A stretch of 64,000 nucleotides of DNA from Bathymodiolus thermophilus thioautotrophic gill symbiont. GTDB lineage: Bacteria; Pseudomonadota; Gammaproteobacteria; PS1; Pseudothioglobaceae. Each line of letters starts with the position of its first letter. Within the stretch, counting starts at the first letter, position 1. Both the position numbers and the translations under genes were made by a program. Below the pieces are notes generated by a model, which did no database searches, had not been told where the DNA came from, and worked only from the letters and a program-made list of their open reading frames with translations. The DNA lies in contig NZ_CP024634.1 of assembly GCF_003711265.1 (NCBI RefSeq), forward strand, positions 1 through 64,000. The letters are read 5' to 3'. This document shows positions 33,686-42,503 of this stretch, piece by piece.

Positions 33686-34903
33686 TTATTGTAATTGTTG
33701 CTTAATTTTTAATGCGATTTCTTTTGCCATTAAAGGAGGGACGGCATTTCCAATTTGTTTAAAGGCGGCGGTTCTACCACCTTCAAAATAATAATCATCT
33801 GGGAACGATTGTATTCTTGCTGCTTCTCTAACCGAAAGGGAGCGAATTTGTTTTAAATCTGGATAAATATAATGATGTCCGTCTTTTGAAATATGTGCAA
33901 CCATTGTATGCGACAAACCATTTAAGTCAACAACTTTAAATCTATCTAAAAACGACTTCTCATTTTTGTGTGTTTTGAGGTATTTGGGTAAATCTGGATA
34001 TTTCAATCTTTCATTTTTATTTAGCCATTTTTTGATTGCAATTTTATAAATCTCTAAATCCCTTTTATTGTGATTTCTAGCAACATGTTGAGAAACAAAA
34101 TCAATGCCATTTCTAATTTTAAATTGATCTAAGTAGTTATTACCATTGTTAATATAATTAGTGATATTATTTTGCTCACCTGGCTTTAGTCTTTTTAAAT
34201 CTGACAATATATCTTTAAGTGTATGGTTATGTCGACTAACCTCAAATTCAGGATATTTAAAATTTAGACCTTTTCTCCAGCCAATTAATATAATTCTTTT
34301 TCTTGTTTGAAGAACGCCAAAATCCTCAGAATTTTGAATTGTGTAATTCAGTTCATAGCCAATTCTTTTAAAATACGCTTGCATGTTTTTAAAATAACCC
34401 CCTTTTCCAGCAGTTACAAGTCCCATAACATTTTCAAAAACAAATACCTTTGGCTGATAATGTTTTAAAAATTTTGCATATTCTTTGTATAAAAAGTTTC
34501 TCGGGTCATTGGACATATTGTTTTTATCTCTAGACCTGCCAACTAACGAGTAGGCTTGGCACGGAGGCCCGCCAATAATTAGATCCACTTCTTGGGACTT
34601 TAACAATCCATCAATTTTTTTAAAAATTTCTAAATTATTAATAATGTCTGCATTAATAACTGTTTGAGAATGATTTTTATTGTCATGTTTTTTAATAAAA
34701 CTATTTCGATCTATTTTTCCTAAAATATAATCATTATAGAATTTCATACCGCTGTTTTTTTTGAGCTGATGGTACACAAGTCTTGTCTCTATCGTTTTGC
34801 AGGCGTGTGCGTCAATTTCAACATGTGCAATTGGATTGAAGCCAGAGCCAATAAAGCCTTCGGACAGACCTCCAGCCCCCGAGAATAAATCAATAAAATT
34901 CAT
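33686..34903 (-). CDS. DNA (cytosine-5-)-methyltransferase
   Basis: The 405-residue enzyme has the full C5-methyltransferase motif set in order: I FIDLFSGAGGLSEGF (3-17), IV GGPPCQAYS with the catalytic Cys115, VI ENVMG, VIII QTRKRIILIGW, a target-recognition region, IX REAARIQSFPDDY and X QIGNAVPP. It should methylate cytosine within a specific unknown site. I start at 34903, where motif I begins as in the family; an in-frame ATG at 34945 adds 14 unsupported residues. No restriction endonuclease is adjacent; its partners are the dual GHKL ATPase and the receiver-HEPN gene, all in one operon-like run. Confidence 0.93.
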   Translation of the reverse strand: MNFIDLFSGAGGLSEGFIGSGFNPIAHVEIDAHACKTIETRLVYHQLKKNSGMKFYNDYILGKIDRNSFIKKHDNKNHSQTVINADIINNLEIFKKIDGLLKSQEVDLIIGGPPCQAYSLVGRSRDKNNMSNDPRNFLYKEYAKFLKHYQPKVFVFENVMGLVTAGKGGYFKNMQAYFKRIGYELNYTIQNSEDFGVLQTRKRIILIGWRKGLNFKYPEFEVSRHNHTLKDILSDLKRLKPGEQNNITNYINNGNNYLDQFKIRNGIDFVSQHVARNHNKRDLEIYKIAIKKWLNKNERLKYPDLPKYLKTHKNEKSFLDRFKVVDLNGLSHTMVAHISKDGHHYIYPDLKQIRSLSVREAARIQSFPDDYYFEGGRTAAFKQIGNAVPPLMAKEIALKIKQQLQ

Positions 34904-35184
34904 AACGCTTGATTTTACCTTAGTCGCAATATGGTGAAAGGACAATTGAAAACAACATTTTTTACTAGTCTAAAATCTCTTAAATTTTTTGATTTAATTT
35001 TATGTTTTCTTGGTGCGCAACCATTGGTCTTGATAATCTAGTATTTCATAGAATTTTCAATTTCGCTTTTGGCAATCCCTGCGTTGATTAGGAGGCTTTC
35101 AGTTTTGTAAGAATCTTGCATGAATAATTAACAAAATTTATATTTTTGAATAGCAATTAAAGCTTCACACCACTATTTTTGTCG
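34904..35184. other. Gap upstream of the methyltransferase with a gene remnant
   Basis: On the minus strand about 35041-35121 encodes MQDSYKTESLLINAGIAKSE followed by IENSMKY and a stop, then a frame-shifted LDYQDQWLRTKKT. This protein-like composition suggests the 3' end of a decayed gene that I do not recognise. The promoter of the methyltransferase cassette must also lie here. Confidence 0.35.
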
Positions 35185-35871
35185 CTAAAAACGATACGAC
35201 AAACCCAATGAAACAATAGGATACAATTTAATTTTGCCTGCTTCTTCCTCTAAATCTGCCTTTGCTTTTGCCAAACTGGGGTCAAATAAATGGCAAGCAA
35301 GTTCTTTGGTGGGGTTTGCTTCACAAGTTCCTGTTAATTGCACTTTAATAGGGCTTTGCATAACGCCGATGTCAATATCAAGAGACAAAGTATTGTCGCC
35401 AATTGGTTCGGAGCCATAGCCGATACCAATATAAGGCGAAAATTTCTTAAAACTTAATTCACCGTTGATGGCAATATCTGCATTGGTAAACTCTGTGCTA
35501 GCAATAGTGAGGGTTCCAGTGGATGAATCGGCACTTAAGTTGATTTTATTATCGTTGTAATAAGTGCCAGCACGCAGGCGGAAACCATTGCTAAAGGGGT
35601 GGTAGTTGGTAATAATGGAGGCGCTTTTAAAATCAACATCGGCATTGTAATGAACATTATGCTTGGTTAGGGTTTTGTTCGCACTAAATTTATTAACACC
35701 AATGCCAATGCTTAGGACTGAGGTAACGGGATAATTGTATTCAATGCCAAAGCCCATTGTTGATGCTTTGGCTGTAATGTGTCCATCGCCTGTTTTTTCT
35801 TCTGCCGCCGCAGTGTTAAGTGACAATACTATGGTGACAATGTAGAGGCATGTTTGAATTATTTTTTTCAT
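35185..35871 (-). CDS. Outer-membrane beta-barrel protein
   Basis: The 228-residue protein starts with a Sec signal peptide (1 to about 23, MKKIIQTCLYIVTIVLSLNTAAA). The mature part shows alternating amphipathic strands rich in Gly, Ser and aromatics (FGIEYNYPVTSVLSIGIGVN, FSPYIGIGYG) and ends in SLGLSYRF; a C-terminal Phe is the outer-membrane assembly signal. Size suggests an 8-stranded OmpA/OmpW-like barrel. A periplasm- or surface-exposed segment near 180-205 holds two cysteines (GTCEAN, ELACHL). Exact family and function are not recognised. Monocistronic by context. Confidence 0.75.
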   Translation of the reverse strand: MKKIIQTCLYIVTIVLSLNTAAAEEKTGDGHITAKASTMGFGIEYNYPVTSVLSIGIGVNKFSANKTLTKHNVHYNADVDFKSASIITNYHPFSNGFRLRAGTYYNDNKINLSADSSTGTLTIASTEFTNADIAINGELSFKKFSPYIGIGYGSEPIGDNTLSLDIDIGVMQSPIKVQLTGTCEANPTKELACHLFDPSLAKAKADLEEEAGKIKLYPIVSLGLSYRF

Positions 35872-36199
35872 TTTTATTCCCCAATAAATAGTGCGATGTG
35901 AAAGATTATTGTTTAATTGAGGTGTTATTTTTACTTAAGCGCTTAGTGTAATTTATCATGCGCTAATTTTCATTTTGAAACTGTTTAAATGAAAAATGGC
36001 AAAACACCTTTTTTTACTTTGAATTGGATATTAAATTAATATTCTACTCGTTTTTTTACCTTGACAGACTTTTTTAAATAGGGGTATTACTTGACACATC
36101 AACATAATTTGATTTATAAGGGTGAATGCAGGGTGGTTGCGCTATTTTCTTTGTGTTTTTCCTAGGTTGGCAACGGTCTTTTGGTAAGATTTAAATATC
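35872..36199. other. Gene-free gap between the barrel protein and the channel operon end
   Basis: About 330 bases of A/T-rich sequence with no supported reading frame. The end nearest 35872 must hold the promoter of the minus-strand barrel gene (AT-rich, with AATTTTCATTTT-type runs). The end nearest 36199 holds the T tail of the channel-operon terminator. Nothing else was seen. Confidence 0.5.
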
Positions 36200-36228
36200 A
36201 AAAAAACGCAAAATAAGTGTTATTTTGC
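36200..36228 (-). terminator. Terminator of the alaC-to-channel operon
   Basis: On the minus strand GCAAAATAA, loop CAC, and TTATTTTGC form a perfect 9-bp stem followed by a G and a run of T. The stop codon of the channel gene (36220-36222) lies inside the stem, so translation and termination overlap. Confidence 0.85.
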
Positions 36229-36984
36229 CAAACTGTCTAGTTTTCTCTCAATGCGTTTTAGGCGTTCATGCACGCCCTCTTCGTCGCTTTCGTGCTCTTG
36301 TTGCATTTTGTCAATGACAATGCCAATCATCATATTTAAAAACACAAAAGCATTAAAGAAAATAAACGACAAATAATACACCCATGACCACGGATGCACA
36401 ATCATGGTTTCATACATCACATCGGTCCAGTCTTCAAAAGTAACGACTCTGAATAGGGTGAGCATAGAGATGGAAATATCACCCCATAGGACAGGGTTAA
36501 TGGATTCGAAGATAAAACTGCCGACAGCGGCATACATATAGAATAGGATAAACATCAAGAGTAGTACATAGCCCATTGACGGCAGGGCTTTGAGCAATGC
36601 GTTGACCAGTAGGCGTAGTTCGGGAATGGCACTGACTAGGCGCAGGACACGGAAAATGCGGATTAGGCGGGCTAATAGTGCGTATTCGCTTTGATCAATG
36701 GGGATTAGGCTAATGGTAACGATGAGGGTGTCGAATATATTCCAAGCGTTGTGAAAAAAGCGTTTTTTGTTGGGGGTGGTGATGAATCTAAGCAAAATTT
36801 CGATTAAGAAGAAGACGGTTACGCCCATGTCTAGCACTTCTAATACGAACAAATAATTTGGGTTAAGGTCGTAAGTTTTAACGCCAATGAGTAGGGATGA
36901 AAAAATGATAACGCCAATTACGCTAAATTCAAATAATTTGTTATTGTGTAGTTTTAAGAGTGTTTTTTGTAGAGTGTTGAGCAT
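36220..36984 (-). CDS. Bacterial voltage-gated ion channel (NaChBac-like)
   Basis: The 254-residue single-domain channel has six membrane helices. S4 carries Arg at 106, 109, 112 and 115 (RLIRIFRVLRLV), three apart as in voltage sensors. The pore loop has the selectivity filter TFEDW (182-186), compared with TLESW in NaChBac; the extra acidic Asp could shift Na/Ca preference (inference). A charged coiled-coil C-terminus (HERLKRIERKLDSL) is typical of the tetramerisation domain. Its ATG overlaps the arfB stop by one base, making it the last gene of a seven-gene run. Role in this organism is unknown; motility or pH homeostasis are possible. Confidence 0.88.
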   Translation of the reverse strand: MLNTLQKTLLKLHNNKLFEFSVIGVIIFSSLLIGVKTYDLNPNYLFVLEVLDMGVTVFFLIEILLRFITTPNKKRFFHNAWNIFDTLIVTISLIPIDQSEYALLARLIRIFRVLRLVSAIPELRLLVNALLKALPSMGYVLLLMFILFYMYAAVGSFIFESINPVLWGDISISMLTLFRVVTFEDWTDVMYETMIVHPWSWVYYLSFIFFNAFVFLNMMIGIVIDKMQQEHESDEEGVHERLKRIERKLDSLAK

Positions 36985-37388
36985 TAGAATCTAACCTTTT
37001 TTCGAGTTTGTTTAATTTTTGAGCGTTGTATTTTTTGTTTAATTTGTTTGGCAAGGGCTGCTTTAGAAATTTTGGTTGGTTTTCTGATTTTTGGCACTTT
37101 GAATGTTTTGGTTAATAGTAAATTTAAACGCTTTAGTGCTTCTAAGCGGTTTTTTTCTTGCGTGCGAAAATTGTCGGCTTTAATGACGATTATGCCTTCT
37201 TTAGACAGGCGTATATCGTTTAATTTAAGTAATTTTTCTTTGTTTTCACTGGTCAAGCTTGAGGCTTTTATGTCAAAGCGCAGATGAATGCCAGTGTTGA
37301 CTTTGTTGACATTTTGCCCGCCTTTGCCGCGGGAGCGAATGGCGTGTATGGCGACATCATTAGGCTTAAATAAAGTATTTTTTGGCAT
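36984..37388 (-). CDS. arfB: Ribosome-rescue peptidyl-tRNA hydrolase ArfB
   Basis: The 134-residue protein is a release-factor-like hydrolase that frees ribosomes stalled at the end of broken mRNAs. The catalytic GGQ is at 23-25 in RSRGKGGQNVNKV; the C-terminal tail is strongly basic (KQIKQKIQRSKIKQTRKKVRF region), the part that enters the empty mRNA channel. Length matches E. coli ArfB (140). I start at 37388 (MPKNTLFKPND) because the four residues from an ATG at 37400 are not conserved. It overlaps the ribF 3' end by 23 bases. Confidence 0.9.
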   Translation of the reverse strand: MPKNTLFKPNDVAIHAIRSRGKGGQNVNKVNTGIHLRFDIKASSLTSENKEKLLKLNDIRLSKEGIIVIKADNFRTQEKNRLEALKRLNLLLTKTFKVPKIRKPTKISKAALAKQIKQKIQRSKIKQTRKKVRF

Positions 37389-38277
37389 GACTAACATCAA
37401 TTTTAATTTGTTTTTTTAAGGTGGCAAAGTCGTCGAAATCTTCCTCTTCTCTGATTTTGTGCTGAAAGGTGGTTTTGACTTTAAGTCCGTAAACTTCACG
37501 ATTAAAATCAAATAAGAAGACTTCTAGCAGTGTTTTTTTACCGCCGATGATGGGGCGATTGCCAATGCTACATACGCCTTGATAAGAAGTGCCGTCAAGT
37601 TCTACTGTTACAGCAAAGATGCCATGGACGGGGCTGATTTTGCGTTTAATAGGGATATTGATGGTTGGGAAGCCAATGGTGCGTCCATTTTTTAACCCAT
37701 GTGCAACGGTGCCAGTAATGGAGAATGCACGACCGAGCATTGTGGCGGCGGATTGGAGATTGCCTTGTGCTAATAGTGAGCGGATTTCTGAGCTGCTGAT
37801 ACGGGTATTGTTGTGGCAGATGCTGGGTGTGTTTGCCAGGGTAAATCCTTTGGTTTTGGACAGGGTTTGTAAGAGTGCAAAATCGCCTTGCCTGTCTTTG
37901 CCAAAATGAAAGTCATCGCCAATTAGGCAATGTTGCATATTGAGTTTATCAAGTAGAATTTTTTGCACAAAATCTAATGCGGTCAATTGAGAAAATGTTT
38001 GATTAAAATGCACGATTAGGTGGACATCTAGGCCTAATTCGGATAACAAATGTTGTTTTTCTTTAAAGCTACTGAGTGTTGCTTTTTCGTGACCAAAGAA
38101 TCGTTGTGGTGTGGGTGAAAATGAAATAAGCACGGCGGGTAAATTCAATTGTTTGGATTTCTTAATCAATTGTGCGAGGATGTTTTGATGGCCAAGATGC
38201 ACGCCATCGAAGTTGCCGATGGTAACGACAGAGCCTTGGTATTGAGTTAAGTTTTGTAAGCCACGAATAATCTTCAT
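37366..38277 (-). CDS. ribF: Bifunctional riboflavin kinase / FAD synthetase
   Basis: The 303-residue enzyme converts riboflavin to FMN and then to FAD. The N-terminal adenylyltransferase domain has TIGNFDGVHLGHQNIL (near 16-31) and ISSSEIRSLL; the C-terminal kinase domain has GRTIGFPTINI and ends in the FDDFATLKKQI region. Length is normal. It lies four bases after mutY and overlaps arfB. No FMN riboswitch was seen upstream. Confidence 0.95.
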   Translation of the reverse strand: MKIIRGLQNLTQYQGSVVTIGNFDGVHLGHQNILAQLIKKSKQLNLPAVLISFSPTPQRFFGHEKATLSSFKEKQHLLSELGLDVHLIVHFNQTFSQLTALDFVQKILLDKLNMQHCLIGDDFHFGKDRQGDFALLQTLSKTKGFTLANTPSICHNNTRISSSEIRSLLAQGNLQSAATMLGRAFSITGTVAHGLKNGRTIGFPTINIPIKRKISPVHGIFAVTVELDGTSYQGVCSIGNRPIIGGKKTLLEVFLFDFNREVYGLKVKTTFQHKIREEEDFDDFATLKKQIKIDVSHAKKYFI

Positions 38278-38281
38278 GCGT

Positions 38282-39298
38282 TTATTTTAACCGATTTATG
38301 AGGGTTTTAACGGGCGCAGGGAGCCCGAGTGTCAGTTGTTCAAGGGGGTGGAATGTTTGCTTATTATCAGGGCAATGAATCAATATTGGGTAAATTAATA
38401 AGTGATAGTGGGTAAAACTGTGTTTGATGACGGCTAAGTTTGCTTTTATGTGTGCGTTGGGGTCAAATTCTTTGAGGGTTTGGAGGATGGTTTTTTCCTT
38501 GTTTTCACACTCTACTAGGCTCCACAGTCCGCCCCAAATACCTTTTTTTGGTCGTTTTTCTAGGTAAATTTCTCCTGCGGTGTTTTGATAAATTAGCATG
38601 GCAGTGGTGCGGGTGGGCTTGTTTTTTTTCGGCTTTGGGCTGGGGTATTGGTCTTGCGTATTGGTTTGTTGTGCCAAGCACTGAGATTGGATGGGGCAGC
38701 GTGTGCAATTCGGCTTGCTGCGGGTGCATAAGGTGGCGCCTAAATCCATAATGGCTTGCGTGTATTCGGCGTTACGCTGATTGGGTGTGTGGTATTTTGC
38801 TAAATGCCATAATTGCTTAAGTGTTGCACTTTGTCCATAATGTCCTTGAACTTGGTGGTATCTTGCAAGAACTCGTTTTACATTGCCATCAAGTATGGCG
38901 TGGTTTTGGTGAAAACTGATGGATAAAATAGCGCCTGCTGTGGATTCACCCACACCGGGTAAATCTAGCACTTGTTTAAATTCAGTGGGAAAATTGCCTT
39001 GGTATTGGCGCATGATAAGGTGGGCGGTGGTGTGCAGATTTCTTGCTCTGGCGTAATAGCCTAAGCCTGCCCATTGTGCCAAAACAGCATCTTCGCTGGC
39101 ATCAGCAAGCGCTTCTATGGTGGGAAAATGCTGAATAAAATTATTAAAATAGCCGATGACTGTGGTTACCTGAGTTTGTTGTAACATAATTTCACTGAGC
39201 CAAACATGGTAAGGGTTAGCAGGTTTACTCTGCCAAGGCAGTGTTTTGCGGCCAAATTGGTCAAACCACTTGAGCAGTGGCTTTGAGATTGGGTTCAC
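38282..39298 (-). CDS. mutY: A/G-specific adenine glycosylase MutY
   Basis: The 338-residue base-excision enzyme removes adenine mispaired with 8-oxoguanine. Present are WLSEIMLQQTQVTTVI, the helix-hairpin-helix LPGVGESTAGAILS, the catalytic Asp in ILDGNVKRVLARY, the 4Fe-4S ligands in the C-x6-C-x2-C-x5-C pattern (CTRSKPNCTRCPIQSQC), and a C-terminal NUDIX-like domain with LEKRPKKGIWGGLW. The start overlaps the metA stop in ATGA. Confidence 0.96.
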   Translation of the reverse strand: MNPISKPLLKWFDQFGRKTLPWQSKPANPYHVWLSEIMLQQTQVTTVIGYFNNFIQHFPTIEALADASEDAVLAQWAGLGYYARARNLHTTAHLIMRQYQGNFPTEFKQVLDLPGVGESTAGAILSISFHQNHAILDGNVKRVLARYHQVQGHYGQSATLKQLWHLAKYHTPNQRNAEYTQAIMDLGATLCTRSKPNCTRCPIQSQCLAQQTNTQDQYPSPKPKKNKPTRTTAMLIYQNTAGEIYLEKRPKKGIWGGLWSLVECENKEKTILQTLKEFDPNAHIKANLAVIKHSFTHYHLLIYPILIHCPDNKQTFHPLEQLTLGLPAPVKTLINRLK

Positions 39299-40353
39299 TG
39301 TTTTAAATTCAGTGGGTCATTCGGATTAATGCCGTCCATAAAGGGCTTATTGATGTCCTTATGGGTTACTTGGTACACGCAACCAATCCAGTTGTTGATA
39401 ATCACATTGGTGGCGTTGCCCCAAGTGTTGTTTAGGGTTTTGCTAATGAGTTGTTCGGGGAAATCTGCTAGGGTGAATGTTTGCGCCAATAATTTGGTTT
39501 TATACTCGTTGAGAATGGCTTGGTTTTGCTGGGTTAAGTAGTGTTCAGGGAAAGGGGGGTAATCGTCCCGTGTGTTTTGCAGATAGGCGATAATATCGCG
39601 TTTGTATTCTTTGAGTAGGCTGATGGTGTCGTATTCTGGGTGTCCTTGGAAAAAGACAATTCTGAGTAAATCTGCGCTTACACCTAGATGGGCACCGATT
39701 TTGCTATCAACTAAAATTTTAACGCCAGCGGCATCAAATTGTGCTTTTGAAATTTCATTAAAACGAGAATGTGGCACATCAAAACGGGTATTTACGCCGT
39801 TCATTAACGGGTGTTGTCGATCCAGCACTTGGTGTGGGAATACGCCCCAACATTTTTTGCCAATTGGTTGGCGTTTTTGTCCATATAAAAATTCAAGCAC
39901 AGCGTGCGTTGCCAAGCATGAGCAGAGTGTTGAGGTAACATGCGCATACGACCATTCAATCACTTCCTTAAGTTGTTCATAAAAGGGTGCTTTTTCTAAA
40001 TCGGCATCTTCGATATGTGCGCCCGTGATAATTAACGCATCCAGTCCTTGGGTTTTAATATCGTCAAAACTTTGGTAGTGTTGATCAACATGGGCTTGTG
40101 CTTTTTCACTGCGTTTAATAGAGGATAGGGTAAAGGGGTGTAGGTAGAATTGTGCAATTTGGTTAGAGTGTCCGATTAGGCGGAAAAATTGACGCTCTGT
40201 TGCTTCAAGCGCTAGGTCGGGCATCATATTTAACAGCCCGATGTGCAGTTCACGAATTTCTTGGGTGTTGGCACGCTCTTTTGATAGAATATTTTCTCCC
40301 TCTTGTTGGAGGCGTTGAAAAGAAGGTAGGTTTGAATGGGCAATAAGTGGCAT
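39295..40353 (-). CDS. metA: Homoserine O-succinyltransferase (MetA family)
   Basis: The 352-residue acyltransferase performs the first committed step of methionine synthesis. The nucleophile is Cys146 in CSCLATHAVLEFLYG, aligned with Cys142 of E. coli MetA; GVFPHQVL and FQGHPEYD hold the catalytic His and Glu region. The N-terminal LHIGLLNMMPDLALEATERQF is diagnostic. Whether it prefers succinyl- or acetyl-CoA cannot be judged by eye. The ATG shares one base with the stop of the upstream NTPase gene. Confidence 0.9.
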   Translation of the reverse strand: MPLIAHSNLPSFQRLQQEGENILSKERANTQEIRELHIGLLNMMPDLALEATERQFFRLIGHSNQIAQFYLHPFTLSSIKRSEKAQAHVDQHYQSFDDIKTQGLDALIITGAHIEDADLEKAPFYEQLKEVIEWSYAHVTSTLCSCLATHAVLEFLYGQKRQPIGKKCWGVFPHQVLDRQHPLMNGVNTRFDVPHSRFNEISKAQFDAAGVKILVDSKIGAHLGVSADLLRIVFFQGHPEYDTISLLKEYKRDIIAYLQNTRDDYPPFPEHYLTQQNQAILNEYKTKLLAQTFTLADFPEQLISKTLNNTWGNATNVIINNWIGCVYQVTHKDINKPFMDGINPNDPLNLKQ

Positions 40354-41183
40354 TAGTGAAGCGCCTCAGAAATAAATTTAATGATATCGTCAGCATTTTG
40401 ACATTGATATAAGTCTTGACTGTCAATGGTGCAACCATATTGGTTAGCAATGGCGGCATATTTTGGCTTTCGATGTTTAAGTAAGCGTGGAAAAATCCAG
40501 CGTACGAATGCGTTTGGATCGATTTGTGCGATATAAATTAGGTGATTTTCTTGTAAGTAGATGTCCAGTTGTTGCTTAAGGAAATCGGCTTGATAATATA
40601 AAGGTTTTGGGTGTGTTTGTGCGCGTTCAATGAGCGTGGATTCGTTGGCTTCATTTGCCTTAATGTAGATAATAAGTGTGTGTTTAAATAGTGTTTTATG
40701 CACTTCGTCGTCAAGTTCACACAAAGACCCGCCTGCATCATTAATAAAATGGCTATATCCTTGCGCTTGAGATTTTTCAATAAACTTAGGCACATCCTGC
40801 ATGGCTTTGATTTCGGCTTCTCGGTGTAACAATTGTCGCCTGCAAAATTCATCAATCGGTAGCCCCCCTTGTTCGGGATTGCCAACTTTGCCTAAAAAAT
40901 CTGATGCTGAAGAGAGATTGTCAAGAGTAACATGATTTTTAATGCTGAAAGCGTTGTTGTCTAATAATTTGGCTAAATCGTCATTTTGAGAAATTTTTTG
41001 TTTAATATTGTCAACAATAGCATCATTAAGATATTTGGTGCCAATGCGATAATCGCCAGAATAATGATAACATTTGCCTTGTGTGCCGAGCAACTTAGCA
41101 AGGTGCGTTTTGCCCACGCCTGACATACCGAGTAGCGTCCAGTGTCCCCGCAGGAGAAGTTTATAAGCCTTAGCGTAATTCAT
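40353..41183 (-). CDS. P-loop NTPase of unknown function
   Basis: The 276-residue protein has a clear Walker A loop, [15 protein letters not shown], near residues 19-33, followed by [12 protein letters not shown] later [12 protein letters not shown] segment is a likely acidic Walker B-like region, and LIIYIKANE fits a nucleoside-kinase-like core. I do not recognise a named family; it resembles proteobacterial hypothetical ATPases. The start at 41183 ([19 protein letters not shown]) overlaps the alaC end by 14 bases; an upstream ATG at 41243 would lie deeper in alaC. Position between alaC and metA suggests a link to amino-acid metabolism, but only by context. Confidence 0.65.
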   Translation of the reverse strand: MNYAKAYKLLLRGHWTLLGMSGVGKTHLAKLLGTQGKCYHYSGDYRIGTKYLNDAIVDNIKQKISQNDDLAKLLDNNAFSIKNHVTLDNLSSASDFLGKVGNPEQGGLPIDEFCRRQLLHREAEIKAMQDVPKFIEKSQAQGYSHFINDAGGSLCELDDEVHKTLFKHTLIIYIKANEANESTLIERAQTHPKPLYYQADFLKQQLDIYLQENHLIYIAQIDPNAFVRWIFPRLLKHRKPKYAAIANQYGCTIDSQDLYQCQNADDIIKFISEALH

Positions 41184-42357
41184 CTTGTTTAAACATTTCT
41201 TTAATACCACGAATGGCTTGCCGGGTGCGGTGTTCATTTTCAATCAACCCGAAGCGCACATATTTATCGCCATAATCACCAAAACCGATACCGGGCGATA
41301 CGCCAACTTTTGCCACTTTAAGCAGTTTTTTGGTAAATTCTAACGAGCCCAATGCTTGGTAAAATTCAGGGATTTTTGCCCAAACAAACATTGTAGCTTT
41401 GGGTGGGGTAACTGTCCAGCCAATAGAGTTTAGCCCTTCGCATAACACATCTCGCCTGTCTTGATACATATTTGAGATTTCTCGCACACAACTTTGATCC
41501 CCCTCTAATGCCTCAATGGCGGCGACTTGAATAGGGGTAAACATACCATAATCTAGGTAAGATTTAATTTTAGCAAGCGCACCCACTAAAGTTGGGTTGC
41601 CGACCATAAAGCCAACACGCCAACCGGGCATATTGTAACTTTTTGACAGTGAGAAAAACTCAACAGCAATTTCTTTGGCACCCTCCACTTGTAAAATACT
41701 TGGTGCCACATAGCCGTCAAAGACAATATCTGCATAAGCCAAGTCTTGAATGACCCAGATTTTATGGGCTTTGGCAATTTTAATGACTTTTTCAAAAAAC
41801 TCTAACTCTACGCACTCAGTGGTTGGGTTAGAGGGGTAATTTAGCACCAACATTTTTGGCTTTGGAAAAGTGTTTTTAATTGAGCGTTCTAATTCTGCAA
41901 AAAAATCATCCTCAGGCCCACAAGGCACATGCTGAATATCCGCCCCTGCAATCACAAATCCATACGGATGAATAGGATAAGCAGGATTTGGCACCAACAC
42001 CGTATCGCCATTGCCAACCACTGCTTGCGCCAAATTTGCCAACCCTTCTTTAGAGCCAATAGTAACGATTGCCTCGGTTTCTGGGTCAATATCAACCTCA
42101 AAGCGCCTTTGATACCAATCGGCAATCGCTTTGCGCAATCGTGGAATGCCACGAGAAGCAGAATAACGATGCGTATCCTTGCGCCGTGCCGCTTCCACCA
42201 ATTTTTCAACAATATGGTCAGGCGTTGGCTGGTCAGGATTGCCCATCCCAAAATCAATAATATCCTCGCCACGAGCGCGAGCCTTGGCTTTTAACTCATT
42301 GGTTACTGCAAAAACATAAGCAGGCAATCTTTTTATTCGTGGGAAATCGTCATTCAT
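41170..42357 (-). CDS. alaC: Alanine-synthesising class I aminotransferase (AlaC-like)
   Basis: The 395-residue PLP enzyme has the fold-type I aminotransferase pattern. [19 protein letters not shown] and [12 protein letters not shown] near the N-terminus are typical of AlaC; NYPSNPTT contacts the cofactor and Lys239 in [15 protein letters not shown] forms the Schiff base. It probably makes alanine from pyruvate with glutamate as donor. First gene of a seven-gene overlapping run ending at 36220; the promoter should lie in 42358-42500, shared with the divergent gene at 42504. Confidence 0.88.
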   Translation of the reverse strand: MNDDFPRIKRLPAYVFAVTNELKAKARARGEDIIDFGMGNPDQPTPDHIVEKLVEAARRKDTHRYSASRGIPRLRKAIADWYQRRFEVDIDPETEAIVTIGSKEGLANLAQAVVGNGDTVLVPNPAYPIHPYGFVIAGADIQHVPCGPEDDFFAELERSIKNTFPKPKMLVLNYPSNPTTECVELEFFEKVIKIAKAHKIWVIQDLAYADIVFDGYVAPSILQVEGAKEIAVEFFSLSKSYNMPGWRVGFMVGNPTLVGALAKIKSYLDYGMFTPIQVAAIEALEGDQSCVREISNMYQDRRDVLCEGLNSIGWTVTPPKATMFVWAKIPEFYQALGSLEFTKKLLKVAKVGVSPGIGFGDYGDKYVRFGLIENEHRTRQAIRGIKEMFKQDELR

Positions 42358-42503
42358 AAGAGTAACTTTTTGATTGTATTAAACTGGGTTTTATTTTAAC
42401 CTGCTCGTTAGTGGTAAAAGTATTTTTTGATGTGTAAACTTCTTAGCCATTTAATGTAAGTTTTTATGTAAAAATAATCCTATAGAAACGCAATAGGAGG
42501 GTA

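Noticed and set aside
30837-34903. Classical type II restriction-modification system
   Set aside because: No endonuclease motif (PD-ExK, HNH, GIY-YIG or PLD) was seen in either partner; the ATPase and HEPN motifs fit a different mechanism better.
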